Shown here: positions 44,486 to 54,638 of the stretch, in pieces
Position numbering within the stretch: the first letter of the stretch is position 1
Layout of the letters: each line of letters starts with the position of its first letter
From: Scytonema hofmannii PCC 7110
Lineage (GTDB): Bacteria; Cyanobacteriota; Cyanobacteriia; Cyanobacteriales; Nostocaceae
DNA length: 64,000 bases
Assembly: GCF_000346485.2 (NCBI RefSeq)
Contig: NZ_KQ976354.1
Span: 3,529,747-3,593,746, forward strand
Direction of reading: 5' to 3'
The notes under the pieces: model-generated
What the model saw: the letters and a program-made list of their open reading frames with translations, nothing else
Databases searched by the model: none
What the model was told of the DNA's origin: nothing
Translations under genes and position numbers: made by a program

Positions 44486-45148
44486 TCAGGATTGTCGCAC
44501 ACCCGCTAGGATTAGCGCGATCGCTTCATTGGTGTGTTGATCGAGCATTGCTTTGCTCAAAAGCCCCTTACCCTGAGGAAACTGCTGAATGTTTCCCGCA
44601 CCGATAAAATAGAACAAGCAAGTTCCCATAATGTTAATTGCAGACTGAAACGGATCGAGTGGACGAAATATCCCCTTAGCCACGCCTTGTTGCAGAATTG
44701 CGATCAAGGCAGTATCAATACTCACAGAGCTACTGCATTTATAATACTTTCCTTGGTTTTGCACTGCTTCGTGAAACATGATAGTCGGGAGTTTTGGGTT
44801 ACGCGATACACAACTGAGCAATGCTCTCAAAAATCTTTCCAACGCGACTTCAGGAGACAAATGCTCCAACTGTAATTTCTGAATCGTTTGCCTCAGATCG
44901 GCATGCGATTGCTCTAAGACCGCTTGATACAAACCTTCTTTATCTTTAAAGTAGTAATAAATCATTGACTTTGCAAAACCTGTTTTGGCTGCGATCGCTT
45001 CTGTTCGTGCCGCAGTAAAACCATGTTGAGCAAACTCTTCTTCTGCTGCTGCCAAAATCACAGCTTGAGTCGCCTCAGCATCTCTCTCTTGCTTGGCATT
45101 CTTTACTTTTTCAGATTTTGTACGCGCCACAGTTGTTACAGGATTCAA
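44486..45148 (-). CDS. TetR/AcrR family repressor
   Basis: 220 aa with a TTG start at 45148; a GTG at 45130 (VARTKSEK) is equally possible. The N-terminal HTH is clear: AAAEEEFAQHGFTAARTEAIAAKTGFAKSMIYYYFKDKEGLY (about 30-72). The C-terminal ligand-binding domain is helical. A palindrome CAACTG-N6-CAGTTG lies 29 bases upstream and is a likely autoregulatory operator. The regulated target is unclear; the only divergent neighbour is psbA, 490 bp away. Confidence 0.88.
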   Translation of the reverse strand: MNPVTTVARTKSEKVKNAKQERDAEATQAVILAAAEEEFAQHGFTAARTEAIAAKTGFAKSMIYYYFKDKEGLYQAVLEQSHADLRQTIQKLQLEHLSPEVALERFLRALLSCVSRNPKLPTIMFHEAVQNQGKYYKCSSSVSIDTALIAILQQGVAKGIFRPLDPFQSAINIMGTCLFYFIGAGNIQQFPQGKGLLSKAMLDQHTNEAIALILAGVRQS

Positions 45149-45176
45149 AGAACTTATGAATCAGTATACCTCTTAC

Positions 45177-45194
45177 CAACTGAACAGTCAGTTG
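45177..45194. promoter_or_regulatory. Candidate TetR operator
   Basis: CAACTG-AACAGT-CAGTTG, a perfect inverted repeat. A second partial site, CAACTGACAAGTCTGT, begins at 45231. Both lie just upstream of the tetR-type gene. Confidence 0.5.
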
Positions 45195-45548
45195 ACAAGA
45201 GAGCGTCAAACCTGTTTGATGAAAATTAACCAACTGACAAGTCTGTCGATAAAGGGGAAAATCATGATAATATGAAGGCAATGGGTTCAGCGATCGGCAA
45301 CAGTTTCAAGTCTTTTCATGCTTACCGAGCTTAGTCACTCAGAGAACGAATAAAATTAAGCCTACGACAAACTCAACATACTAAATCTCGGTAAACCTAA
45401 GTCGAGTCAACCCGACAGAACTAGTTATTGTATTGAATCAACTGTGCTCGCGGTGTCGCGCCCGAATTTGAGGGCTTCCGCCGAAGCCCAACTCATGAAT
45501 CATAACTTAAGCTAATATTTCAAATCACTTCTACTCATCTGATATGTA

Positions 45549-45577
45549 TTGTAAAGTTAAGTAAACAGGTGTAAATT
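45549..45577 (+). promoter_or_regulatory. psbA promoter
   Basis: TTGTAA-N17-TAAATT gives a usable -35/-10 pair about 60 bases before the psbA start. The transcribed leader is A-rich, with GCTTATAC repeats and no Shine-Dalgarno site. Confidence 0.45.
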
Positions 45578-45636
45578 AAGTTCATAAGCAAAAAAGCTTA
45601 TACACATTCGCAAAAAATCATTGCAATCATAAAACC

Positions 45637-46719
45637 ATGACAGCAACCTTACAACGCCGCGAAAGCGCAAGCGTGTGGGAGCAGTTTTGTAATTGGATCA
45701 CTTCTACCGAAAACCGCCTTTATGTAGGCTGGTTCGGCGTAATCATGATCCCCACACTGCTTTCCGCAGCGATCTGCTTCATCATTGCTTTCATCGCTGC
45801 TCCTCCAGTAGACATTGATGGTATCCGCGAACCTGTAGCAGGTTCCTTGCTCTACGGTAACAACATCATCTCTGGTGCAGTTGTTCCAAGTTCCAACGCA
45901 ATTGGTCTTCACTTCTACCCCATCTGGGAAGCGGCTTCCTTAGATGAGTGGTTGTACAACGGTGGTCCATACCAGTTGGTGGTTTTCCACTTCCTGATTG
46001 GCGTTTTCTGCTACTTGGGTCGTGAGTGGGAATTGTCCTACCGCTTGGGAATGCGTCCTTGGATCTGTGTAGCATTCAGCGCACCTGTAGCAGCAGCAAC
46101 CGCAGTCTTCTTGATCTACCCCATCGGACAAGGTTCTTTCTCCGACGGTATGCCCTTGGGAATTTCTGGAACTTTCAACTTCATGTTGGTGTTCCAAGCA
46201 GAGCACAACATCCTCATGCACCCCTTCCATCAGTTAGGTGTAGCAGGTGTATTCGGTGGTAGCTTATTCAGTGCAATGCACGGAAGCTTGGTAACCTCTT
46301 CCTTAGTTCGTGAAACAACTGAAACCGAATCTCAGAACTACGGTTATAAGTTCGGACAAGAAGAAGAGACCTACAACATCGTCGCTGCACACGGCTACTT
46401 CGGAAGGCTTATCTTCCAATACGCAAGCTTCAACAACAGCCGTTCCTTGCACTTCTTCTTGGCAGCATGGCCAGTAGTCGGCATCTGGTTTACTGCACTG
46501 GGCATCAGCACCATGGCGTTCAACCTCAACGGTTTCAACTTCAACCAATCTGTAATCGACTCACAAGGTCGTGCGATTGGCACCTGGGCAGACATCCTCA
46601 ACCGCGCTAACCTCGGCATGGAAGTGATGCACGAGCGCAACGCTCACAACTTCCCCCTCGACTTAGCATCTGCTGAAGTTGCTCCTGTCGCAATCAGCGC
46701 TCCTGCTATCAACGGTTAA
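45637..46719 (+). CDS. psbA: Photosystem II D1 protein, Glu130 form
   Basis: 360 aa, standard length. Five TM helices; conserved Tyr161/His190 region, His198 in [24 protein letters not shown] near the quinone site and [13 protein letters not shown] at the manganese cluster. Residue 130 is Glu ([12 protein letters not shown]), as in high-light D1 isoforms. C-terminal processing is expected after Ala344, removing a 16-residue tail. Cyanobacteria carry several psbA copies; only one is in view. Codon use is strongly biased, as expected for high expression. Confidence 0.98.
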   Translation: MTATLQRRESASVWEQFCNWITSTENRLYVGWFGVIMIPTLLSAAICFIIAFIAAPPVDIDGIREPVAGSLLYGNNIISGAVVPSSNAIGLHFYPIWEAASLDEWLYNGGPYQLVVFHFLIGVFCYLGREWELSYRLGMRPWICVAFSAPVAAATAVFLIYPIGQGSFSDGMPLGISGTFNFMLVFQAEHNILMHPFHQLGVAGVFGGSLFSAMHGSLVTSSLVRETTETESQNYGYKFGQEEETYNIVAAHGYFGRLIFQYASFNNSRSLHFFLAAWPVVGIWFTALGISTMAFNLNGFNFNQSVIDSQGRAIGTWADILNRANLGMEVMHERNAHNFPLDLASAEVAPVAISAPAING

Positions 46720-46760
46720 TCATAGCAGTACGCGACTAAAAAGCATCAATAGCTAAATAC

Positions 46761-46789
46761 AAGGCGCTCTCCTATTCGGAGGGCGCTTT
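46761..46789 (+). terminator. Terminator after psbA
   Basis: AAGGCGCTCTCC-TATTC-GGAGGGCGCTTT, a stem with one wobble pair, with a short U-rich tail. Confidence 0.65.
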
Positions 46790-46902
46790 GTGCGTTTGGA
46801 GTTAACGTTCTTATTAGGAATAGGTGCGGTCTTAAATGCACATCAGTTGAGATAATATTTGTATATAACAATCAAATTTTTCTTTTTCATTTCATCACCT
46901 AT

Positions 46903-47007
46903 ATGATTTTCATGCATTGGTTAGTCTTGATGACTCTCTCTACAGGATTAATTACATTAGTGTTTCAGTTGATTTTATCTCTTAAGCAACTGGTTCAAAG
47001 ACAGTAA
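46903..47007 (+). CDS. Possible 34-aa single-span membrane peptide
   Basis: An ATG-to-TAA frame encodes MIFMHWLVLMTLSTGLITLV, then FQLILSLKQLVQRQ. It has one hydrophobic span and a basic end, the size of small photosystem subunits. It lies 184 bases beyond psbA, after its terminator. No strong ribosome-binding site and no family recognised, so it may be chance. Confidence 0.35.
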   Translation: MIFMHWLVLMTLSTGLITLVFQLILSLKQLVQRQ

Positions 47008-47355
47008 CCTATAGGTAATGGTGGCATCAATGCCGCTCAAATCCAATCTACGTGTGGCTGCTTGTAGGGAATAGCCAGCAGCTGCTGTAACGGCATATAC
47101 ATAAGCATAGCTGAAATCTTCTTTTTGAGTGTTGAGGCTCATTATCTGCGATCGGGGGAATATTAAATAAGATATTCCAAATAAGGACGTATTTCGCCGT
47201 ATATCGCGATTTGAGAGCGAAAGGATAAATATAATTTTTTACTTTCATTATAGAATTTAGAACAGAAACCGTGTGGTAATAAATAGTATGATAAAACTTT
47301 ATCGATAATATAGTAGAATATAGTCATGTAGTACCAAGTCAAGGCTAAACATGAC

Positions 47356-47619
47356 ATGAAACTTGCGGATTACGCAAAGGCAATAGGTATATCTTATCAA
47401 ACAGCATGGAGACACTTTAAAGCAGGTAAGATTCCATACCCCACAAAGCAACTAGACACAGGGACATACAGCAGTATAGCCGTTAAGCGGAGCTTATCGC
47501 CTCCCTTGGGCGCTCTGCACCATCGCTCCCAGACGGGCGATGAAAGCGCCATCGCGTGGAACGCACTGCTATGTGGAACAATCGCTCGGACCGCTTTCAG
47601 AAACGCTTTTCAAACATAA
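47356..47619 (+). pseudogene. Truncated IS607-type serine resolvase
   Basis: The first 37 codons (MKLADYAKAIGISYQTAWRH, then FKAGKIPYP) are the MerR-like DNA-binding domain of IS607 TnpA. The frame then passes into unrelated palindromic, GC-rich sequence with no recombinase catalytic domain. The element is dead, but it shows IS607 has visited this genome. Confidence 0.6.
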
Positions 47620-47647
47620 GCTGTTCCATATCTATTTTGCATATTGA

Positions 47648-47692
47648 ACCGCAACAGACGCAGAGGGCGCAGAGTAAGAGAGAGAAGAGTTT
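47648..47692. repeat. GAACCGCA-CGCAGAG repeat
   Basis: Copies of GAACCGCAGAGGCGCAGAG-type sequence also occur at 24449 and 53563. Confidence 0.6.
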
Positions 47693-47828
47693 GGTACTTT
47701 TTATCAAATTTAAAAAATATGCAAATTAAATGTGTTTTAGCTTACTACTGGTTCGCTTCTCGTATTTTGTGGGATTGACACGCAAGTGATTGAGGCAGCA
47801 TAAATGAATTTTTGAAGGGTAGTAGCTT

Positions 47829-50533
47829 ATGGAAGTCTGGGTGAATTTGGAATTTGGTGATGGTGATTTTCAGCAGGGATTTAGTCAAATCAAAATTCAA
47901 ATAGATGCTTTTTCAACTCAGAGTTCTTCTATACAATTAGAAACCCAATTACCTCCAGCCCAGGAAATTCCAAATAGCTATGAACGCTGGAAAAAAATCT
48001 ATGACTCGTTAGTTCAACCTAACAGCAGAGGTTTTAAAAAAAAGCAATTGACAAATGTCTCCGCAGATGCTGGGTTTGAATATGCTAAGTCTTTAAGGTC
48101 AAAATTAAATCAATGGCTACTACCAATTAAGTCACAGTTAGAACCAGTCATTCCTTCAAGCGATCGCGCTGATATTCGTTTAGTTGTCAACACCTGTGGC
48201 GTAACATCAGAACCTACAAAGGACATCTTACATCGCATACCTTGGCAGGAGTTCCATTTATTTGGGGAACATTCTTTATTGGAAGCAGCACTTTGTTTTA
48301 AGGATTCTCTGCTTTCCCAGGATGTCCGAGCAACAAAACCCAATTCGGAAACTTTCAGAAGAATTAAAATTATCAGTATCTTTGGAGATAGTAGCCATCT
48401 CGATACCTCCACCGATGAAGAATTAATTACCCAGTTAGAAAAACGCGGTGCGGAAACTCTTTTTTTGAAAGAACCAAAGCGGGAAACACTTCATAAACTT
48501 TGGGATGAACCTTGTGATATTTTGTTTTTTGCAGGACACAGTGAATCTCAAGATTATGGTCAGAAAGGTATAATTGCCATTAATCCCAATGAGACTTTAG
48601 ATTTAGAAGAAATTCCGCGTACTTAACTTCAGCAATTCGTAAAGGTTTAAAATTAGCCATTTTTAATTCCTGTGATGGTTTGGGTTTAGCACAACGATTG
48701 GCTGATTTAAATTTACCCTATGTTATCGTTTGGCGGGAACCAGTACCGGATAAAATCGCGCACAAGTTTCTCAACTTTTTTCTTTCTTCTTATGCTGGTG
48801 GAGATTCTTTATTTACTGCTGTTTTGAAAGCCAGGGGGAAATTACTTGAACTGACAGGGAAGTCTTTGGGAGAAAAGCCCCTACCAGGAGTGAGTTGGTT
48901 ACCCATTATTTGCAAAAATACATTAGAACTTCCTCCTAGTTGGTCAGATTTGGGCGGATTATCTGGTAAGTTACCTGAGTGTCCATATCAAGGTTTATCT
49001 GCGTTTGGGGAAGAGGAGGCAGATTTTTTCTTTGGTCGGGAGACGTTTGTTGATGCGTTAGTAGCCGCAGTTCAAAGTAAATCTTTGGTTCCTGTGGTTG
49101 GTGCTTCTGGAAGTGGGAAGTCTTCTGTGGTGTTTGCAGGGTTGGTTCCTCGTTTGCGAAAAGTTGGGAATTTCGAGATGATTTCTTTTCGTCCGGGGAA
49201 TAATCCCCTTGGTAATTTAGCGATCGCATTAAATCATCATTGTCATTCCCCAGTGTCACTGCAAGAAGAAAATACAACTCCCATACAACGCAGATTAGAC
49301 CAAATGATTTTAGAGGTGGACTTGCGGCATGATGAGAAAAAGTTAGCCCAGATTACAAATGATATTATCACCCACACACAGAGAAGGCAAGATGCCTACT
49401 CCACAAATGCATCAAATTCTTGTGAGATGGGCATCCCGCCCGTCCATTTAGTCTTAATCGCAGACCAATTTGAAGAACTTTACACCCTCACACCGCAAGA
49501 GGAACGTCAACCTTTTTTAGATGCATTAATCTACGCTATCAACTACGCTCCTCGATTTACTCTGGTTCTGACACTGCGGGCGGATTTTTATGGCTATGCC
49601 TTATCTTACCGTCCTTTTAGCGATGCTTTGCAAAAGGGAATTTATAATCTCGGTCCGATGAACCAGGAGGAGTTGCGTTGTGCGGTTGAAAAACCGGCGC
49701 AAAAAATGAAGGTGGAACTTGAGGAGGGGTTGACTGATACTTTAATGAGAGATTTGGGTGATGAACCGGGACGTTTACCTTTACTTGAGTTCACCCTAAT
49801 GCAGCTTTGGTTCAAACCGAGAAAATGGTTTCTCACCCACGAAGCTTATCAAGAAATTGGTGGTTTGGAGAAGGCTTTGGCTAACTACGCCGATACAGTA
49901 TTAGATAAGCTGAGTCAGGGTGATAAGAAACGGGCGGAAAAAATATTTATTCAGTTAGTGCGTCCTGGGGAAGGTACGGAGGATACCCGACGTGTGGCGA
50001 CTCGCCCGGAAGTGGGGGAAGCAAATTGGGATTTAGTTCAACAATTAGCTGATGCGCGTTTGCTGGTGACGGGTTGTGATGAGACGAGCGAAAACAACGA
50101 AGAGACGGTAGAGATAATTGCCTCTGGTAGTACTGACGATACCATAAAACTCTGGAGTCGAGAAGGTAAGCTACTAAAAACCCTCGACACAAATCTCAGT
50201 GGTACTATTAGTATAAGTTTTAGCCCGGATAGTAAGCTTTTTGTTACTGCAAGTTTTGACAATGTTATCAGACTGTGGAGTCGCGATGGTCAGTTACTTA
50301 AAACTCTCTCGGAACATAAAGCAGAGGTCAACAGCGTTAGTTTTAGTCCTGATGGCAAAATGTTAGCTTCCGGTAGTAATGACAAAACCATAAAACTTTG
50401 GCATCGTGAAGGTCACCAACAGCCGAGCGCATGCCCCTGGTCGATTTTCCACCCACAACTGGCATACCCCTTCACCGAAGACCGATCGCACACCCCTGGT
50501 CGATTCTTTACCCACAACTGGCATACCCCTTAG
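47829..50533 (+). pseudogene. Decayed CHAT-STAND-WD40 gene
   Basis: First frame 47829-48626 (265 aa) covers the N-terminus up to the CHAT His (FFAGHSES) and stops at TAA. Two bases off, from about 48611, the frame continues with AIRKGLKLAIFNSCDGLGLA (CHAT Cys) through a STAND ATPase (Walker A GASGSGKSS, Walker B LIADQFEELY) to 50533, so one frameshift splits the protease domain. After ARLLVTGCDET…ETVE the expected winged-helix end is missing and the sequence jumps to two or three WD40 repeats, indicating an internal deletion. The last repeat is cut by a 39-bp repeat that supplies the C-terminus (HTPGRFFTHNWHTP). Confidence 0.8.
50434..50531. repeat. Two 39-bp direct repeats ending the WD40 frame
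   Basis: CCCCTGGTCGATT…ACAACTGGCATACCCCTT occurs at 50434-50472 and 50493-50531, 20 bases apart. The gene's new C-terminus is read from them. Confidence 0.8.
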
Positions 50534-50626
50534 TCAAAGTCTCGTTGTAGTACTAAACTTCTTACATTCTTTAACTTCACTTCACTACCACCACCTCTCT
50601 TCACAATTGGCAAAGGTATTGTTGGA

Positions 50627-50661
50627 GAAACCGGGTTTCTGAAGCTATGAAACCGGGTTTC
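50627..50661. repeat. Two GAAACC-G-GGTTTC palindromes, 22-bp period
   Basis: Copies at 50627-50639 and 50649-50661, each followed by TGAAGC. Confidence 0.7.
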
Positions 50662-50685
50662 TGAAGCCGATCTATGGAATTTCAG

Positions 50686-51567
50686 CTAAAAACTGCCAGC
50701 AATCATCCCAGAAAGTAAGATAAAACCAATCCAAACATTCTGTCGGAACATTTCACCATAGCCCGAGTTAGGCAAGTCTTTCTGTCCCAAGCGGATGCAC
50801 TGCCAAATCCATCCAACAGACGCGATCGCAAGACTTATCCAAAAACTCAGGTGAAGTGGCACAATCAACCCCAGCCAACCCAGTAAAATGACAGTGCCGA
50901 TAAAGAAAACTCCAATCGCCACAGAGGCGTACTCACCAAAAAATAAAGCGCTAGAATTTACACCAATTCTGCGGTCATCTTCGCGATCGCTCATAGCATA
51001 GACAGTATCAAATCCCAATGTCCACAGTACCGTTGCACCCCAAAGTATCCAAGTTGGGAGTGAAAGGTTGTGTGTGACTGCACTCCAGCTAATTAAAACA
51101 GCAAAACCCCAAGCAATGGAAAGTACCAGTTGTGGAACGGGAAAAACTCGTTTTGCTCCAGGATAAAGCAAAATAACAGGAACGGCTGCCACACACAACC
51201 AAAATGTGAGCGCGTTAAGATAGAAAGCGAGAACAGCGGCACATCCCATCGCGACTGTGGCGATCGCAATACCGACTTTTACGGAAAGCGCACGGTTCGC
51301 GAGAGGGCGATCGCGAGTTCTTTCAACCTGTGGATCTATATCTCTATCCCATAAATCATTGACAACACAACCCGCAGCGCTCGTAGCGAGAGTTCCCAGA
51401 ACGATAACGCCAACGAGTGGTAAAGGCGGTTTTCCAGAAGCCGCTAAAAACACAGCCCAAAGGGCAGGAATCATTAAAATTAATCGTCCTTCTGGTTTAT
51501 GCCACCGCAAAAGCCGGACGATCGCAAGCCATGTTGGTTCAGTGTTTCGTTCTGGCGTAGTTAGCAT
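50686..51567 (-). CDS. ubiA: 4-hydroxybenzoate polyprenyltransferase (plastoquinone synthesis)
   Basis: 293 aa integral membrane enzyme with about eight helices. The two Asp-rich motifs NDLWDRDID and DREDD bind Mg-diphosphate. In cyanobacteria this attaches the solanesyl tail to 4-hydroxybenzoate for plastoquinone. Divergent from the ppx/gppA gene across 273 bp. Confidence 0.93.
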   Translation of the reverse strand: MLTTPERNTEPTWLAIVRLLRWHKPEGRLILMIPALWAVFLAASGKPPLPLVGVIVLGTLATSAAGCVVNDLWDRDIDPQVERTRDRPLANRALSVKVGIAIATVAMGCAAVLAFYLNALTFWLCVAAVPVILLYPGAKRVFPVPQLVLSIAWGFAVLISWSAVTHNLSLPTWILWGATVLWTLGFDTVYAMSDREDDRRIGVNSSALFFGEYASVAIGVFFIGTVILLGWLGLIVPLHLSFWISLAIASVGWIWQCIRLGQKDLPNSGYGEMFRQNVWIGFILLSGMIAGSF

Positions 51568-51840
51568 AGATAAATATAGATATAGACAGAGAGCTTTATT
51601 AAGCTTTACATCTATAGAATATCGTTATTTGATATTTGTAAAAACACAACTACAAAGTGGCAACTTTGTATGTGGCAAAGAAGTCACGTGAGGTTGTAGG
51701 TAACAGGGTCAATCTCTGCTTCTCAGGTAAAGCCCATAAAAAGCAAACTTGAGAACAAATTATATTCCACATTACAAATAATTATGCCGATCGGATCGGC
51801 AGTACCAACTTGTTCCATGCCAAACAGAGAGAAAACATAG

Positions 51841-53493
51841 ATGGTAAATTTAGTTTCGGCAAACTGGGCGAGTCTACCCACTCAACCAGTCGATCAACAT
51901 CGGATTATAGCGGCTATTGATTTGGGGACAAATTCACTCCACATGGTGATCGTGAGAATTGAACCCTCACTCCCAGCTTTTAGCATTATTGCTAGAGAAA
52001 AAGAAACTGTAAGGTTGGGCGATCGCGACCTCATAACAGGTGATTTGAAACCAGAAGTGATGGAACGGGCGATCGCGACTTTGGGACGTTTCCAAAAAAT
52101 GGCAAACACCCTGAATGCTGAAACAGTCATTGCTGTTGCTACAAGTGCAGTCAGAGAAGCCCCTAACGGAAAAGATTTTCTCAAACAGGTAAAAGACGAA
52201 TTGGGCTTATGCGTTGACCTCATATCGGGTCAGGAAGAAGCACGGCGAATTTACTTGGGCGTTCTATCAGGAATGGAACTCAACAACCAACCTCATATCA
52301 TTATTGATATAGGTGGTGGTTCCACAGAATTGATTCTGGGCGATAGTCATGAAGAACGCACTCTCACCAGTACCAAAGTAGGTGCAGTGAGACTCACAGG
52401 TGAATTCATTAAAACCGATCCCATCAGCAATATTGAATTTCAGTACTTACAATCTTATGCACGCGGAATGTTGGAACGGGCTGTAGAAGAAGTACAAGCA
52501 AACATCAAGTTTGGCGAACATGCACGCTTGGTTGGGACTTCCGGTACGGCTGAAACTTTAGCAGCGATTGATGCGCGGGAAAAGTTGGGTTATCTTCCCT
52601 CCACTCTCAATGGTCATGAGGTGAGTCTGAGAGATTTACGCGAGTGGGTCAATCGCTTGCGAAAAATGAGTCATGTAGAACGAGCGACTATTCCCGAAAT
52701 GCCAGAAAAACGGGCGGAAGTGATATTGGCAGGTGCGATTATATTGCAGGAAGCCATGACTCTTTTGGGAGTTGAGTCATTTGTTGTGTGCGAACGTTCT
52801 CTGAGAGAGGGTGTGATTGTAGACTGGATGCTTGCTCACGGTTTAATTGAAGACCGTTTGCGCTACCAGAGTACGGTACGCCAACGGAGCGTTCTTAAAA
52901 CAGCAAAGAAATTCCACGTGAATATAGAGCATGGCGATCGGGTGGCTGTGTTTGCCCTGAGTATATTTGACCAAACTAAAGGAATACTTCACAATTGGGG
53001 CGCAGAAGAACGGCAATTACTTTGGGCTGCTGCAATATTACACAATTGCGGTCATTATGTCAGTCACTCCTCACACCACAAGCACTCATATTATCTCATT
53101 CGTAATAGTGAATTGCTAGGTTATAACGAAACAGAGATAGAAATTATTGCTAATGTGGCACGCTATCATCGTAAATCCGCACCTAAGAAAAAGCATGATA
53201 GTTATGGGAGTTTGACAAGTAAAACTCACAGACAAATTGTTAACCAGTTAAGTGCTATTTTAAGATTGGGAGTGGCTTTAGATAGGCGACAAATTGGAGC
53301 TATTACACGATTACAATGTAAATATTTGTCTAAAGAGAAGGAATTCCGTCTCAAAGTTTTTCCAGCACATTTTAATGATGACTGTGCTTTAGAACTGTGG
53401 AGTTTGGATTATAAAAAAGGAATCTTTGAAGAGGAATTTGGCGTGAAATTAGTGCCTATTTTGGAAACGTCTACTGTTCCAAGTAGTTGTTAG
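51841..53493 (+). CDS. ppx: Exopolyphosphatase / (p)ppGpp phosphatase family
   Basis: 550 aa. ASKHA-fold N-terminal half with AIDLGTNSLHMVIV, the phosphate loop IDIGGGSTELIL and GTSGTAETLAAID, followed by an HD-like C-terminal domain (AAAILHNCGHYVSHSSHHKHSYYLIRN). Ppx and GppA are not separable by motif; Ppx is the usual cyanobacterial assignment. Followed by a strong terminator. Confidence 0.9.
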   Translation: MVNLVSANWASLPTQPVDQHRIIAAIDLGTNSLHMVIVRIEPSLPAFSIIAREKETVRLGDRDLITGDLKPEVMERAIATLGRFQKMANTLNAETVIAVATSAVREAPNGKDFLKQVKDELGLCVDLISGQEEARRIYLGVLSGMELNNQPHIIIDIGGGSTELILGDSHEERTLTSTKVGAVRLTGEFIKTDPISNIEFQYLQSYARGMLERAVEEVQANIKFGEHARLVGTSGTAETLAAIDAREKLGYLPSTLNGHEVSLRDLREWVNRLRKMSHVERATIPEMPEKRAEVILAGAIILQEAMTLLGVESFVVCERSLREGVIVDWMLAHGLIEDRLRYQSTVRQRSVLKTAKKFHVNIEHGDRVAVFALSIFDQTKGILHNWGAEERQLLWAAAILHNCGHYVSHSSHHKHSYYLIRNSELLGYNETEIEIIANVARYHRKSAPKKKHDSYGSLTSKTHRQIVNQLSAILRLGVALDRRQIGAITRLQCKYLSKEKEFRLKVFPAHFNDDCALELWSLDYKKGIFEEEFGVKLVPILETSTVPSSC

Positions 53494-53522
53494 GAAAATG
53501 ATGGCATTTCTTTGAACCACAG

Positions 53523-53557
53523 TAGGGGCGCAACGCCTTGCGCCCCTACAGCTTTTT
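53523..53557 (+). terminator. Terminator after ppx
   Basis: TAGGGGCGCAA-CGCC-TTGCGCCCCTA, then CAGCTTTTTTTA. The stem also resembles a dispersed repeat. Confidence 0.75.
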
Positions 53558-53562
53558 TTATG

Positions 53563-53605
53563 AACCGCAGAGGCGCAGAGAACGCAGAGGGAAGAGAGAA
53601 GAGAT
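53563..53605. repeat. GAACCGCAGAGGCGCAGAG repeat
   Basis: Third copy of the element at 24449 and 47648; continues as AACGCAGAGGGAAGAGAG. Confidence 0.65.
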
Positions 53606-53799
53606 TTTACCGTAGGTTGGGTTGAGGAACGAAACCCAACATTTACAGGCATTTGTTGAGTTTCTCCACGGCGATCCCAACCCACAAAAGTTCTCAGCCC
53701 TTGTAGTATTGGGTTAGGGGGATCTCCAAAGCGTGAAATCCCGTAAGTCTTAACGGCGCGATCGCTATTACTGGAGTTTCCTTTTGCTTGCAGTTACCA

Positions 53800-53838
53800 C
53801 TAGATGAGTTCTTGAAAGCTACTTTAGCGATCGCTTGT
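53800..53838 (-). pseudogene. Remnant of an RNase 3' end
   Basis: The minus strand reads SSFQELI-stop, matching the last residues of the RNase at 54639. The flanking 60 bp (53778-53840) is near-identical to 54617-54680. It is the trace of a second copy of the XisI-RNase unit. Confidence 0.6.
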
Positions 53839-53843
53839 ATATT

Positions 53844-54179
53844 TTAATCTACAGTAAAACCAGTATATTGACGCATGAATTGAGATTTATACGCTAGAAC
53901 AATGTCTTGTTTGGGAATGCCTAACTCCACTAACTCGTTGGCGATTCCATCTTCCGTACCATCGTATTGAATCCAAATTTTGTCACCTTTGATATCAATA
54001 TGAATTAAGCATCCATAAACGCGGCGGCGGTTTTCCCAACCCACGCTAATGACTTGATAGTGATCTTGCTCGTTATCAAATGCAGTGTAACGCTCAATGT
54101 CACCAAATGATGGTTTGATTTGACTGTAGTCCGTCAAAATTTGCTTAATTGCTTGACGATACTCATTTATTTTATCCAT
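53844..54179 (-). CDS. xisI: XisI-family protein
   Basis: 111 aa from the ATG at 54177-54179 (MDKINEYRQAIKQILTDY). Motifs SVGWENRRRVYGCLIHIDIK, IWIQYDGTEDGIA and AYKSQFMRQYTGF are typical. The family is named for a factor controlling fdxN-element excision in Anabaena, but copies are abundant and mostly of unknown role. An almost identical but broken copy lies at 54985-55359. Confidence 0.88.
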   Translation of the reverse strand: MDKINEYRQAIKQILTDYSQIKPSFGDIERYTAFDNEQDHYQVISVGWENRRRVYGCLIHIDIKGDKIWIQYDGTEDGIANELVELGIPKQDIVLAYKSQFMRQYTGFTVD

Positions 54180-54202
54180 TGTGCGAGCGCCTGTTAAGTT
54201 CT

Positions 54203-54610
54203 TTAATTTACGAAAAAAACATTCAAAGGTTTGTTTGCGCTCTGCCAATATTCCTCTGCAGAACGCAAAATATTAACTGCTATTTGCCACTGTGTAGGTT
54301 CAGCCTGAGCGAAGATATCGGGGCGTTCATACAATAAAACATAGCTTTCAGCCGAAAACCATGTTAAATCAGTGATACATTCATCAAATGCATCCCAATT
54401 AGCACCAAAGTACGCAGGGAATTGCATTGCTTCAGCAGCTTTTCTTAAAAAAGTTTCTTTACTCGAAATTTCTCTACCATTAAGATAAAAAACTTGAATA
54501 CCTTGTTCAGCCAGTTCTTCTATAATTTTATCTATAACCTGCTTCCTAGTAGCCATAATTTCTGGCTTGGGTACAGCTGTTTGCATAAAAGATAAATTAT
54601 ATTCACTCAT
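54203..54610 (-). CDS. Barstar-family RNase inhibitor
   Basis: 135 aa with AGGAG six bases before the ATG. The barstar fold is evident in IQVFYLNGREISSKETFLRK and the barnase-binding segment FGANWDAFDECITDLTWF. It is the immunity protein for the RNase encoded 28 bases upstream in the same operon. Confidence 0.88.
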   Translation of the reverse strand: MSEYNLSFMQTAVPKPEIMATRKQVIDKIIEELAEQGIQVFYLNGREISSKETFLRKAAEAMQFPAYFGANWDAFDECITDLTWFSAESYVLLYERPDIFAQAEPTQWQIAVNILRSAEEYWQSANKPLNVFFVN

Positions 54611-54638
54611 TTAGCTCTCCTTTTGCTTACAGCTACTA

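Noticed and set aside
45649-46640. Several ORFs antisense to or overlapping psbA
   Set aside because: They arise from the strong codon bias of psbA; no coding features of their own.
47356-47619. Functional IS607 transposase
   Set aside because: Only the N-terminal DNA-binding segment remains; the resolvase catalytic domain is missing.
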